Below, one piece after another: positions 48,869-56,588 of a stretch of DNA of 64,000 nucleotides (position 1 is the stretch's first letter; each line of letters opens with the position of its first letter). A program made the position numbers and the translations under genes. This DNA is from Nonomuraea thailandensis. Its GTDB lineage: Bacteria; Actinomycetota; Actinomycetes; Streptosporangiales; Streptosporangiaceae. The stretch is taken from NCBI RefSeq assembly GCF_024172165.1, contig NZ_JAMZEB010000002.1, forward strand, positions 11,239,001 through 11,303,000, read 5' to 3'. The notes below the pieces were generated by a model, which saw nothing but the letters and a program-made list of their open reading frames with translations, was not told where the DNA came from and searched no databases.

Positions 48869-49122
48869 GGGTTCGTGCCCGTCCTGTGGGAGATGAGGGG
48901 TGCAGCAGCATCGTGTCGGGCGGGGCGGGGCATGCGCGTCTGACCCGGGTCGCATCTTGGCGGGCGGGCGGGGGCCGGCGTACGACCAGGGGTGGATGCG
49001 GGCCTCCTCCCGTAGGCAGAGGGCTGAGATTTGTCCACCCATGACCACGGACGCCGCGCCCTGGCAGGTCAACATCCCGGCCGGTAACCAAGGAGGTCCA
49101 ACCGACCTCTGGAGGCAGCGGC

Positions 49123-50205
49123 ATGCACACCTACTCACGGCGGCGCTTCGCCGTCGCCGCCCTGGCCTGTGCGGTGGCTTTCGCGGGGAACCCGGCGGCT
49201 GAGGCGGGCGCGGGGCTGCGGACGCGGGGCGAGCAGGTCGTCGACGAGGCCAGGAAGCGGTACCTCGTCCCGGACGCCCGCGTGAAGGCCGACGTCGATG
49301 TGCTCAGGAGCGCGTTGGGCGAGGTGAAGCGCGGCAGGAGCGTGGCGTTCAACCTGAACGCGGGCCGAGCCAGGATCGCTTCCGCGCTGGGCGTTCTCGG
49401 CCGGGCGGCGGACGCGGAGGCGGTGCTGGCGCAGTGGGCGGGGCTGGTGGCCGATCGGGCGCGCGCCGGGAGCTCGTCCTACCTGGACAGGGAACGGCGG
49501 TTCTTCGGCGCCTTCACCACCCCTCTGGCCGTGCTGGCGCAGAAGTACCCGAACTCGCAGGCCAAGTACTGGCTGAAGAACACCCCGGCGCAGGTGCTCG
49601 ATGTCGTCTTCGCCGCCGCGACGCCCGACCTGCCGGCGGACCAGCTCTACGCCTACGCCTACCTGGAGGGGCTGGTCGACTACGTACGCGATCGGATCGG
49701 GCTGGGGAAGAAGGCCGGCGACCCGACGGACGCGCAGCTCAGGAGCGTCAGCGTCACCGGCCCGATCTTCGGCTACGACTACCTCGGCACCGACCGCTTC
49801 TTCCTCGACATGTACGCCTCCAGGGTGCCCGGCAGGAATTTCCTGCCCTACGACCCGGGCAGGGTCGTCCTCGACACGAGGCGCAACGAGAAGGGCACCC
49901 TGGTGGAGTCGGCCCTGTTCCCGAGCCTGACGGCGGGGTTGCAGGGGGAGGCCGCGATGCTGAGGCGGCGCCGCGCGTTGTTCCTGGCCGACGCCAGGGC
50001 CTACGGGTACGCGACCCCCACCCGGGACGAGCTCGTCTACTGGACGTACGTGTACTACAACGTGGGGGAGTTCAACGGGCAGCTCAAGAAGTACGCCGGT
50101 AGGCGCAGGCTGGGCGACTGGATGGCCAAGGGCGAGTACCCCAACTCGATCAAGGCCCTGGAGAGCTGGCGCATGCTCAGGGACATGGCGATCTTCCCGA
50201 GGTGA
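49123..50205 (+). CDS. Secreted protein of unknown function
   Basis: This 360-aa product has GGAGG before the ATG. The signal is RRRFAVAALACAVAFAGNPA with two Arg, so Tat export is conceivable. The mature part is helical (GRARIASALGVLGRAADAEA; YLEGLVDYVRDRIGLGKKAG), with aromatic-rich sections (FGYDYLGTDRFFLDMY; ELVYWTYVYYNVGEFNG) that recall wall-binding or transglycosylase-related proteins. No catalytic motif can be named. It stands alone between divergent and convergent neighbours. Confidence 0.6.
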   Translation: MHTYSRRRFAVAALACAVAFAGNPAAEAGAGLRTRGEQVVDEARKRYLVPDARVKADVDVLRSALGEVKRGRSVAFNLNAGRARIASALGVLGRAADAEAVLAQWAGLVADRARAGSSSYLDRERRFFGAFTTPLAVLAQKYPNSQAKYWLKNTPAQVLDVVFAAATPDLPADQLYAYAYLEGLVDYVRDRIGLGKKAGDPTDAQLRSVSVTGPIFGYDYLGTDRFFLDMYASRVPGRNFLPYDPGRVVLDTRRNEKGTLVESALFPSLTAGLQGEAAMLRRRRALFLADARAYGYATPTRDELVYWTYVYYNVGEFNGQLKKYAGRRRLGDWMAKGEYPNSIKALESWRMLRDMAIFPR

Positions 50206-50223
50206 GGCTTGCCGTGGTGAGCC

Positions 50224-51552
50224 TCATGCCGTACGGATGACGTGCCGCCCGACGAGCGACGAGACGCCGAGGGTGACGCAGACCCCGATGGCGATCGTGA
50301 TCGCGTACGGCAGGGGCGCCGCCGCCTGCAGGGGGTCGCCGGTCTTGACGATGGCGAAGGGCAGGACGGCGAGGAACGCGCCCGCGCTGCCCGCGACGGT
50401 GCTGACGGCCGTGGCCGCGCCGATCTCGCGTACCAGCATGCGGTGCGTCTGGCCGCCCGTCGAGCCGACGAGGGACATGACGGCGAACTCGGCGCGGCGC
50501 TGGGTGATGGAGGCGACGAGGTTGTTGGTGAGGGCGATGGCCATGAAGGCCGCGATCAGCGCCACGACGAAGTAGTTGATCGAGGCGAGGACCTGGCCGT
50601 CCGAGCCGCCCGCCAGGCCCGCGGCGTTCTCGATGCCCTGCATGCTGAGCGTGCCCGCCGCCACGCCGACGAAGAGGGTGAGGAAGGTGACGGTCGGCCG
50701 TACCCGGTCGGGGGCGGCGGACAGGTTGACGGCGGCCAGGTGGGAGGGGGCGGCGCGGTGGGCCGGGAGCACCGCCCTGAGCACGAGGTTCACCGCGGCG
50801 ACGAGCTCCGGGGCGAGCACGCAGAGGCCGACGGCGACGAGCACGCAGCCGGGCCCGGTCAGCGCCGTGGTGAGGATGTCGGCCGGGTCCATGCCCAGCA
50901 CGGCGGCCGATGAGGCCAGGCCGGCGCCGATCATGATGGTGGCGGTGACGCGGCGGCCACGTCCGGGACGCCGTCCCGTACGGCGGCGCGGGGGCGGGGC
51001 CGCGTCGGCGACCGGGCTGCGGCGGGCCAGGGAGCGGCTGCCGATCCAGGCGGCGAGCACGCTCGCGGCCAGCACGACGAGCACGCCGAGGACCGGCAGG
51101 AGCACGCCGGGCGCGAACGCCGAGGCCGCGCTGGTGAGCCCGGCGGCATGGAGGCTCCGGGTGACGGCCCAGCCGACGAGGTACCCGCCGGCCAGGCCGG
51201 GCAGTGCCATGACGGCCGTGATGGCCGCCGTCTCGACCGCGAGCATCCACTGCACCTGCCGGGGGCTCGCGCCGATGAGCCGGATGCCGGCGATCTCCCC
51301 GGCCCGGCCGCCGAGCGCGACGCTGATCGTGGACACCATGGCGAACAGGACGATCGCGACCGTCCAGCCGCCCACGATGAGCGGGAACTGCACCAGGAAC
51401 TCACGGTCCGCGTCGGTCGTGCTGCCGGCCAGCCCGGTGCCGAGCAGGCTCATCATGCCCGTGACCAGGATCGTGCCGACGAGAGCGACCAGGCCGGTCG
51501 CGATCGCGGAGGTGCGGTGATGTGCGAAGGAGCGGATGGCGATCCTGATCAT
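50224..51552 (-). CDS. ABC transporter permease, FtsX/MacB type
   Basis: A 442-aa protein with an N-terminal helix (IATGLVALVGTILVTGMMSL), a first FtsX-like unit (helices near 60-185, with IRLIGASPRQVQWMLAVETA), and a second unit after the Arg-rich linker (near 260-435, with VMSLVGSTGGQTHRMLVREI). This duplicated permease design belongs to the MacB/LolC type, which exports lipids, peptides or drugs. It overlaps its ATPase gene by 4 bp (51549-51552). Regulated by the divergent TetR. Confidence 0.85.
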   Translation of the reverse strand: MIRIAIRSFAHHRTSAIATGLVALVGTILVTGMMSLLGTGLAGSTTDADREFLVQFPLIVGGWTVAIVLFAMVSTISVALGGRAGEIAGIRLIGASPRQVQWMLAVETAAITAVMALPGLAGGYLVGWAVTRSLHAAGLTSAASAFAPGVLLPVLGVLVVLAASVLAAWIGSRSLARRSPVADAAPPPRRRTGRRPGRGRRVTATIMIGAGLASSAAVLGMDPADILTTALTGPGCVLVAVGLCVLAPELVAAVNLVLRAVLPAHRAAPSHLAAVNLSAAPDRVRPTVTFLTLFVGVAAGTLSMQGIENAAGLAGGSDGQVLASINYFVVALIAAFMAIALTNNLVASITQRRAEFAVMSLVGSTGGQTHRMLVREIGAATAVSTVAGSAGAFLAVLPFAIVKTGDPLQAAAPLPYAITIAIGVCVTLGVSSLVGRHVIRTA

Positions 51553-52322
51553 CGGGTGGCCACCGCACCGTTCGCGGCCTGCTCGGCCGACTCGACCAGG
51601 ACGGCCATCCGGCCGGCGACCCGCTGCGCGGTGGGGCGTGCGATCCGGTCGACGATCCGGCCGTCGGCCAGGAAGAGCACGGCGTCGGAGTAGGACGCGG
51701 CGACCGGGTCGTGCGTGACCATGATGATGGTCTGGCCGTGGTCGGCCAGCTCGCGCATCAGCCGCAGGACCTCCCTGGCGCTGCGGATGTCGAGGGCGCC
51801 CGTGGGCTCGTCGGCGAAGACGACGTCAGGGTCGGTGATCAACGCCCGCGCGACCGCGACCCGCTGCTTCTGGCCGCCCGAGAGCTGGTGGGGGCGGTGG
51901 CCGCCCCGGTTGCCGAGGCCGACGCGGGTGAGGAGGTCGGCGGTGCGCGCCGGCTGCGTCCTGCGCGAGTCGAGGCGCAGGGGGAGCTCGACGTTGTCGA
52001 CGGCCGAGAGCGCGGGCAGCAGGTTGAACGACTGGAAGACGAACCCGACGCGGCGCCGGCGCAACTGCGCGAGCTGGGTCTGGTCGAGCCGGCCCAGGTC
52101 CTGCCCGTCCAGCTCGACGGCGCCCGACGTCGGCCGCTGCAGGCCCGCGGCGCAGTGCAGGAGGGTGGTCTTGCCGGAGCCCGACGGGCCCATGATCGCG
52201 ATGAAGGACGAGCGCGGGATGTCGAGGTCGATGCCGCGCAGGGCGTGGACGGGGCCGGCCTCGCCCGGGTACTCGCAGCGCAGGTCGCGGATGCGCAGCA
52301 CGGGCGGTGTGGACATGGTCAT
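51549..52322 (-). CDS. ABC transporter ATP-binding protein, MacB type
   Basis: The ATG at 52322 has GGAGAG before it; 257 aa. Walker A is GPSGSGKTTLLHCAAGLQRP, the Q-loop lies in VGFVFQSFNLLPALSAVDNV, the signature is LSGGQKQRVAVARAL and Walker B VVFADEPTGALD. It powers the permease encoded immediately downstream. The promoter region carries AAACG..CGTTT boxes, so expression probably depends on the divergent TetR regulator and its ligand. Confidence 0.9.
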   Translation of the reverse strand: MTMSTPPVLRIRDLRCEYPGEAGPVHALRGIDLDIPRSSFIAIMGPSGSGKTTLLHCAAGLQRPTSGAVELDGQDLGRLDQTQLAQLRRRRVGFVFQSFNLLPALSAVDNVELPLRLDSRRTQPARTADLLTRVGLGNRGGHRPHQLSGGQKQRVAVARALITDPDVVFADEPTGALDIRSAREVLRLMRELADHGQTIIMVTHDPVAASYSDAVLFLADGRIVDRIARPTAQRVAGRMAVLVESAEQAANGAVATR

Positions 52323-52345
52323 GAAGCTCTCCAAACAACCGTTTT

Positions 52346-52370
52346 AAACGAACATTTCAAACGAACGTTT
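52346..52370. promoter_or_regulatory. TetR operator candidate between ABC operon and TetR gene
   Basis: AAACGAACATTT (52346-52357) and AAACGAACGTTT (52359-52370) lie in tandem. The second is a palindrome AAACG-AA-CGTTT, the first is one base off. The repeat period is 13 bp, and the surroundings are AT-rich (CGTTTTAAACG begins at 52340). The location between divergent starts 52322 and 52390 fits joint repression. Confidence 0.65.
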
Positions 52371-52389
52371 ATTTGATACGGTAGGGCAT

Positions 52390-52941
52390 GTGAGTGCCAA
52401 GGACAAGCTGCTGCTGGCAGCGCGCGACTGCCTGCTGACCAAGGGGTACGCGCACACCACCGTGCGAGACCTGGTCGCGGCCTCAGGGGCGAACCAGGCG
52501 TCGATCAACTACCACTTCGGGTCCAAGGAGCAGCTGCTCACCAAGGCGCTGCGTGACCTCAACACGGAGTGGGGAGAGCTGCTGTTCGCGGTGATCGAGG
52601 AGCCCCACGACGCTTCGGACGAGCCCGCGGCACGGGTGGAGGCGCTGTGGGGGCGGATCATCGAGTCGATCCGGGCCAACCGGGCGCTGTGGTTCGTGAA
52701 CTTCGAGTCCGTCGCGTCCGCCCGGCGGGACGGTGAGATCCGGGAGATGATCGCGAGCGGTCAGGAGCAGGCGCGGATCGCGCTGGCGCGGGCCTTCGCC
52801 GGCCTCGGGCCGGACAGCGATCCCGGCGAGGTCCACGCGGCGGGGTCGCACTACCTGGCCCTGCTGGTCGGGCTCGCCTCGCAGTGCCTGACCGACCCGG
52901 AACGCGCGCCGACGGCGAAGCAGTTCGCCGCCACGCGCTAG
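52390..52941 (+). CDS. TetR-family repressor
   Basis: A 183-aa product from GTG 52390. The N-terminal HTH shows AARDCLLTKGYAHTTVRDLV and AASGANQASINYHFGSKEQL, the TetR signature. The C-terminal two thirds form a ligand-binding helical domain (NRALWFVNFESVASARRDGE). It is divergent from the MacB-like ABC operon, with tandem operator boxes in between, so it most likely represses the exporter until a ligand binds. Its end overlaps the convergent ArsR gene by 4 bp. Confidence 0.9.
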   Translation: MSAKDKLLLAARDCLLTKGYAHTTVRDLVAASGANQASINYHFGSKEQLLTKALRDLNTEWGELLFAVIEEPHDASDEPAARVEALWGRIIESIRANRALWFVNFESVASARRDGEIREMIASGQEQARIALARAFAGLGPDSDPGEVHAAGSHYLALLVGLASQCLTDPERAPTAKQFAATR

Positions 52942-53933
52942 CGGCGCCGATCGTCCCCGATCAGGGACGTTCCGAGGGGGGTCGTCATGTGGAGGACCTG
53001 GCGTCCGGAGCGCTCGGAGGCGACCAGCCCGCTCTCGCGCAGCACCCGCAGGTGCTGCGAGACCGCGCTGGGCGTGACGCCGAGCGCGCGGGACAGGTCC
53101 GTCGTCGTCGCGGGCGAGCGCAGGGCCTCGAGCAGCCCCGCGCGCACCCGGCCGAGCAGCCGGACCGCGTGGCCGGCGGGGGCGCGCGTTCCGGCGGTCC
53201 ACAACGTACCGACCCCGCGTGCCGGATAGCGGACCGTGGTCTGCGTGGACGTTCTCTTCTTGATCAGCACGTACGGCGTGCCGAGCGCGACCGGCATGAG
53301 GACCAGCCCGCCCGGGCCGCGGTCCACGGCCCGTTCGGCCCGCCAGCGCGCTCCCTCCAGCCTCAGCCGGCCGTCCTGCCAGTGCAGGTCGGGGTGCAGG
53401 TCGGCGAACAACCTCTCGGCGCCGCCCGCAGCCAGCCGCCGGGCGCGGTAGCCGACGTCGGCGTCGAGCACGGCCCGGATCCGCGGCCAGTGCGGCGCGA
53501 TGAGCCGGTCGTGGGCCGCGCGCAGCTCGGCGGCGATCGTGCGCAGCCCCGCCGCCGGGCGTTCGGCGAGCGCGGCGACCGGCGCGGGAGGGTCGTCGCC
53601 GAACACGCGCCGGAGGCTGATCCGCACCTGGGACGCGGGTGTGCGGCGCAACGCGGCCAGGTCGTCGTCGATGGAGGCGCCCGAACCGCGCGGAGCGGGA
53701 ACGAGGAACTCCGGCCAGTTCGGCCGGTCGCTCACGATCAGCGGCCATGTGCGCGAGAGGTCGAGCGGACGCCTGGCGAGCTCGTCCGCCGCCCAGCGCA
53801 GCCAGCGCAGGTTGACCGGGTGCCGGTCGCGGTCACCGAGCTGCTGCAGGGCGGACACGGTCTCCGACAGCGGCGAGATCGCGAACCGGGTCGCCGCCAG
53901 CTCGGCGACGCCGAGATCGACCGTCAGGGCCAT
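52938..53933 (-). CDS. ArsR-like regulator with long N-terminal domain
   Basis: This 331-aa protein carries its winged helix at the C-terminus: LLEALRSPATTTDLSRALGV, TPSAVSQHLRVLRESGLVAS, RSGRQVLHMTT. The N-terminal 230 residues match DUF5937-type regulators of actinomycetes (FAISPLSETVSALQQLGD; LRWLRWAADELARRPLDLSR). It is divergent from an MFS gene with a 66-bp gap that contains a palindrome, so it probably represses that transporter. The inducer is unknown. Confidence 0.85.
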   Translation of the reverse strand: MALTVDLGVAELAATRFAISPLSETVSALQQLGDRDRHPVNLRWLRWAADELARRPLDLSRTWPLIVSDRPNWPEFLVPAPRGSGASIDDDLAALRRTPASQVRISLRRVFGDDPPAPVAALAERPAAGLRTIAAELRAAHDRLIAPHWPRIRAVLDADVGYRARRLAAGGAERLFADLHPDLHWQDGRLRLEGARWRAERAVDRGPGGLVLMPVALGTPYVLIKKRTSTQTTVRYPARGVGTLWTAGTRAPAGHAVRLLGRVRAGLLEALRSPATTTDLSRALGVTPSAVSQHLRVLRESGLVASERSGRQVLHMTTPLGTSLIGDDRRR

Positions 53934-53943
53934 GGGCCGATTA

Positions 53944-53960
53944 TGTAGCGCTCACCTACA
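53944..53960. promoter_or_regulatory. Palindromic operator candidate of the ArsR/MFS pair
   Basis: TGTAGCGCTCACCTACA has the inverted arms TGTAG and CTACA around a 7-nt centre. It lies 11 bp upstream of the ArsR-like start (53933) and 40 bp before the MFS start (54000). A 5-7-5 arrangement is normal for winged-helix dimers. Confidence 0.5.
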
Positions 53961-53999
53961 AGCTGTCGTGGCGGCCTCCCGGCACCGGAAGATCGCGGC

Positions 54000-55247
54000 A
54001 TGACGCAGAGCGAGGCCGCGCCGCACCTGTCCCCGGCGTACTGGCGGTTGTGGTGGGCGACGGGGATCAGCAGTGTCGGGGACGGGGCGTTCACGGCGGC
54101 GGTCCCGCTGCTGGCCGTCACGGTCACCCAGGACGCGCGGCTCGTGTCGGTGGTGTCCGCGGCGACGTTCCTGCCCTGGCTGTTGCTGTCGCTGCCCGCC
54201 GGGGCGCTCGTCGACCGGTACGACCGGGTGGCGCTGATGTGGCGGGCCCAGGTGATCCAGGCGGTGCTCGTCGGGGCCGTCGCGCTCCTTGCCGCGTCCG
54301 GCCGGATCGAGGTCCCGGTCCTGGCGGTCATGGCGTTCGCACTGGGGGCCTGCACGGTCGTCTTCTCCAACGCGGCGCAGGCCGTGCTGCCGGATCTCGT
54401 GGCCAAGCCGCTGCTGCACCAGGCGAACGGTCATCAGCAGGCGATCACCACGATCGGCCTGCAGTTCGCCGGGCCGCCGGTCGGGGGGCTGCTGTTCGCG
54501 GCCGGGGCGGCGCTGCCGTTCGGGCTGGACGCCGTCTCGTTCGCGCTGTCCGCCGCGTTGCTGGCGTCTCTGGCCAGGTCCGGCGATCGCCGGCATCCCG
54601 GCCGCGGTGTCGAGGGCCATGACGCCGCACCTCCCCCGATGCGGACGGCGATCGCGGACGGGCTGCGCTGGCTGGCCGGGCACCGGCTGCTGCGCACCCT
54701 CGCCCTCCTGCTCGGCGTCAACACCTTCTGCTGGCAGCTCGGCAACGTCTCGCTGATCCTGCTGGCCACCCAGGAGCTGCACCTCGACGCCCCCGGTTAC
54801 GGCCTGCTGCTCGCCGGGGCCGCCGCCGGCAGCCTGCTCGGCGGCCTGCTCGGGGCGCCCGTCGTAGCGCGGCTGGGCGCGCTGCCCGCCCTCCTCGCCG
54901 CGCTCGTCACCAACGTCGTCACCTTCGTCGGCATCGGCCTGAGCCCGAACGCGATCGTGCTCGGCGCCCTGCTGGCCGTCACCGGTTTCGTCACCACGCT
55001 GTGGAACATCGTGACCGTCAGCCTCCGGCAGCAGATCGTGCCGTCCGCGCTGCTCGGCCGGGTGAACAGCGTCTACCGGATGCTCGGCTGGGGGCTGATG
55101 CCGCTCGGGGCGCTGGCCGGCGGGATGGTGGCGCACACGTTCGGGGTGCACGCGCCGTACCCCGTCGCGGGAGCGCTGCGCGGGATCTGCCTGGTGGTCG
55201 CCGTGCCCGTGCTGGTCCAGGCCATGCGGGGACTGACATCCAGGTAG
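54000..55247 (+). CDS. MFS transporter (drug efflux type)
   Basis: A 415-aa protein with 12 predicted helices. N-terminal WRLWWATGISSVGDGAFTAA, LLSLPAGALVDRYDRVALMW (MFS loop 2-3 motif), GPPVGGLLFAAGAALPFGLD, and the second half with LLAGAAAGSLLGGLLGAPVV. This matches the MFS_3/enterobactin-exporter-like group often controlled by adjacent ArsR proteins. The gene ends 135 bp before the RiPP precursor gene; it could export the mature peptide, but its divergent regulator suggests a separate system. Confidence 0.85.
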   Translation: MTQSEAAPHLSPAYWRLWWATGISSVGDGAFTAAVPLLAVTVTQDARLVSVVSAATFLPWLLLSLPAGALVDRYDRVALMWRAQVIQAVLVGAVALLAASGRIEVPVLAVMAFALGACTVVFSNAAQAVLPDLVAKPLLHQANGHQQAITTIGLQFAGPPVGGLLFAAGAALPFGLDAVSFALSAALLASLARSGDRRHPGRGVEGHDAAPPPMRTAIADGLRWLAGHRLLRTLALLLGVNTFCWQLGNVSLILLATQELHLDAPGYGLLLAGAAAGSLLGGLLGAPVVARLGALPALLAALVTNVVTFVGIGLSPNAIVLGALLAVTGFVTTLWNIVTVSLRQQIVPSALLGRVNSVYRMLGWGLMPLGALAGGMVAHTFGVHAPYPVAGALRGICLVVAVPVLVQAMRGLTSR

Positions 55248-55270
55248 GAAGGGGATTTGTTTCCCCCTCC
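55247..55270 (+). terminator. Hairpin at the end of the MFS gene
   Basis: GGAAGGGGA (55247-55255) pairs with TCCCCCTCC (55262-55270) with one A-C mismatch and a 6-nt loop. It begins at the MFS stop codon and may separate it from the RiPP cassette. No T tract follows. Confidence 0.45.
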
Positions 55271-55381
55271 AAGCCACATTCAAGTCGGCTCCAAATTCCG
55301 GCTGGTGTGCTTCACCCACGAGCCGCGGATCTCCGGCGCGGATGCTCCGCGGCCAGCACATCAAGGAAAGGGAGGGAAGTC

Positions 55382-55543
55382 ATGACCAAGAAGATCGTGA
55401 GCCTCGACGACCTGAGCAACGAACTGCCGGTGATCGACGAGGCCGACCTCGGTCTCGTCTCGGGCGGCAGGCCGATGGAGCGCTGCTACCACACCAACGG
55501 CACCGAGGGCAGGCCGTCCGACGGCTGGGTGTCCGACTACTAA
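55382..55543 (+). CDS. RiPP precursor peptide (putative graspetide)
   Basis: A 53-aa peptide with a strong GGAGGGAAG site before the ATG. The leader (residues 1-29) is MTKKIVSLDDLSNELPVIDE plus ADLGLVSGG: acidic, amphipathic, ending in a double Gly (28-29). The 24-residue core starts at Arg-30 and holds Thr-38, Thr-41, Ser-46, Ser-51 and Glu-33, Glu-42, Asp-47, Asp-52, as well as Cys-34 and no Lys. The 4:4 match of hydroxyl to acidic side chains is what an ester-forming ATP-grasp ligase needs. The ligase gene follows 70 bp downstream. No existing graspetide core known to me matches it. Confidence 0.8.
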   Translation: MTKKIVSLDDLSNELPVIDEADLGLVSGGRPMERCYHTNGTEGRPSDGWVSDY

Positions 55544-55557
55544 AGATCACTCGGCGT

Positions 55558-55599
55558 CGCGTGGGAGGAGCATCGAGGAATCCGTGCTCCTCCCGCGCG
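55558..55599 (+). terminator. Intercistronic hairpin after the precursor gene (attenuator)
   Basis: CGCGTGGGAGGAGCA (55558-55572) pairs with TGCTCCTCCCGCGCG (55585-55599) along 15 bp with one G-T pair and a 12-nt loop. It begins 15 bp after the precursor stop and ends 14 bp before the ligase start; the ligase ribosome binding site (GAGGGGGG) lies just after it. No T tract, so partial termination or mRNA stabilisation is likely, giving more precursor than enzyme. Confidence 0.65.
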
Positions 55600-55613
55600 G
55601 CTGAGGGGGGCAC

Positions 55614-56588
55614 ATGCTACTGATTCTCAGCGAACCCGGCGACACCACCGTCCGGATGGTCCTGCCCAAGCTGAAGGCCAGGGGCGCCGAAGTCGTCTGG
55701 TGGGATCCTGCCCAGTACCCGGCCGCCGCCCACCTGACCGCCGGGTTCGCGGCGGGCGGGACCGAGCTCAGGCTGGTCACCGGCGGGGAGGTCGTGGACC
55801 TCGGCGGGACGACGGCCGTGTGGAACCGGCGTCCCGGGCAGCCCGCCGCCGCCCCGAGCGTCACGGCCGGGGACCTGCGGGAGCGCGTGGGGGAGCTCTC
55901 GGAGTGGTTCCTGGAGGGCTTCTGGGATCTGCTGGACGCGCGGTGGCTGCCGGCCAGGCATCCGGTGCTGCGCAGGGCGCACAACAAGCTGGTCCACCTG
56001 GCGCTGGCCCAGGAGCTGGGCTTCGTCGTGCCGCCCACCGTGGTCACCAACGATCCGTCCGAGCTGGCGCCCGCCTACGAGCGGGCGGGCGGGCGGCTGA
56101 TCGCCAAACCGGTCGAGTACGCCCCGTTCGAGATCGACGGCGCGCGCCACACCGTCTACACCACCGTGGTGCAGCGCAGGGACCTGGCGGCCCGCGGCCG
56201 GCTGGCGCACGAGCCGACCATCCTGCAGCCGTACGTGCCCAAGGCCGTGGAGCTGCGGGTCACCGTGGTCGGCCGGCAGGTCTTCGCCGCGGAGATCGCC
56301 TCGCAGGACTCCCCGCGCACCCGGGACGACTGGCGGCACTACGACTTCGACCGGGCCCGCCACAGCGTGCACCACCTGCCCGGCGACGTCGCCGCCCGCT
56401 GCGCCGACCTGGTCGCCGCGCTCGGCGTGTCGTTCGGGGCGATCGACCTCATCCTGACCCCCGACGGGGAGTACGTGTTCCTCGAGATCAACCCCAACGG
56501 CCAGTGGGCCTGGATCGAAGACCTGACCGGCCTGCCCGTCGGCGACGCCATCGCCGACTGGCTCACCGGAGAAACGGACGAACCATGA
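55614..56588 (+). CDS. ATP-grasp peptide ligase (MvdD/TgmB-like graspetide synthetase)
   Basis: This 324-aa protein shows an ATP-grasp maturase layout. The pre-ATP-grasp N-terminus is LLILSEPGDTTVRMVLPKLK, with VWNRRPGQ. The ATP-binding middle has HNKLVHLALAQELGFVVPPT, GRLIAKPVEYAPFE, ILQPYVPKAVELRVTVVGRQ and DWRHYD. The metal-binding end is FGAIDLILTPDGEYVFLEIN, then PNGQWAWIEDLTGLPVG. MvdC/D-type enzymes phosphorylate Glu/Asp side chains and form esters with Ser/Thr or amides with Lys in the core peptide. The next gene overlaps its stop (ATGA). Confident on family, not on bond type. Confidence 0.9.
   Translation: MLLILSEPGDTTVRMVLPKLKARGAEVVWWDPAQYPAAAHLTAGFAAGGTELRLVTGGEVVDLGGTTAVWNRRPGQPAAAPSVTAGDLRERVGELSEWFLEGFWDLLDARWLPARHPVLRRAHNKLVHLALAQELGFVVPPTVVTNDPSELAPAYERAGGRLIAKPVEYAPFEIDGARHTVYTTVVQRRDLAARGRLAHEPTILQPYVPKAVELRVTVVGRQVFAAEIASQDSPRTRDDWRHYDFDRARHSVHHLPGDVAARCADLVAALGVSFGAIDLILTPDGEYVFLEINPNGQWAWIEDLTGLPVGDAIADWLTGETDEP

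Noticed and set aside
54000..55247. MFS gene as part of the RiPP cassette
   Set aside because: It is divergent from its own ArsR-like regulator and followed by a hairpin, so it is better seen as a separate system.
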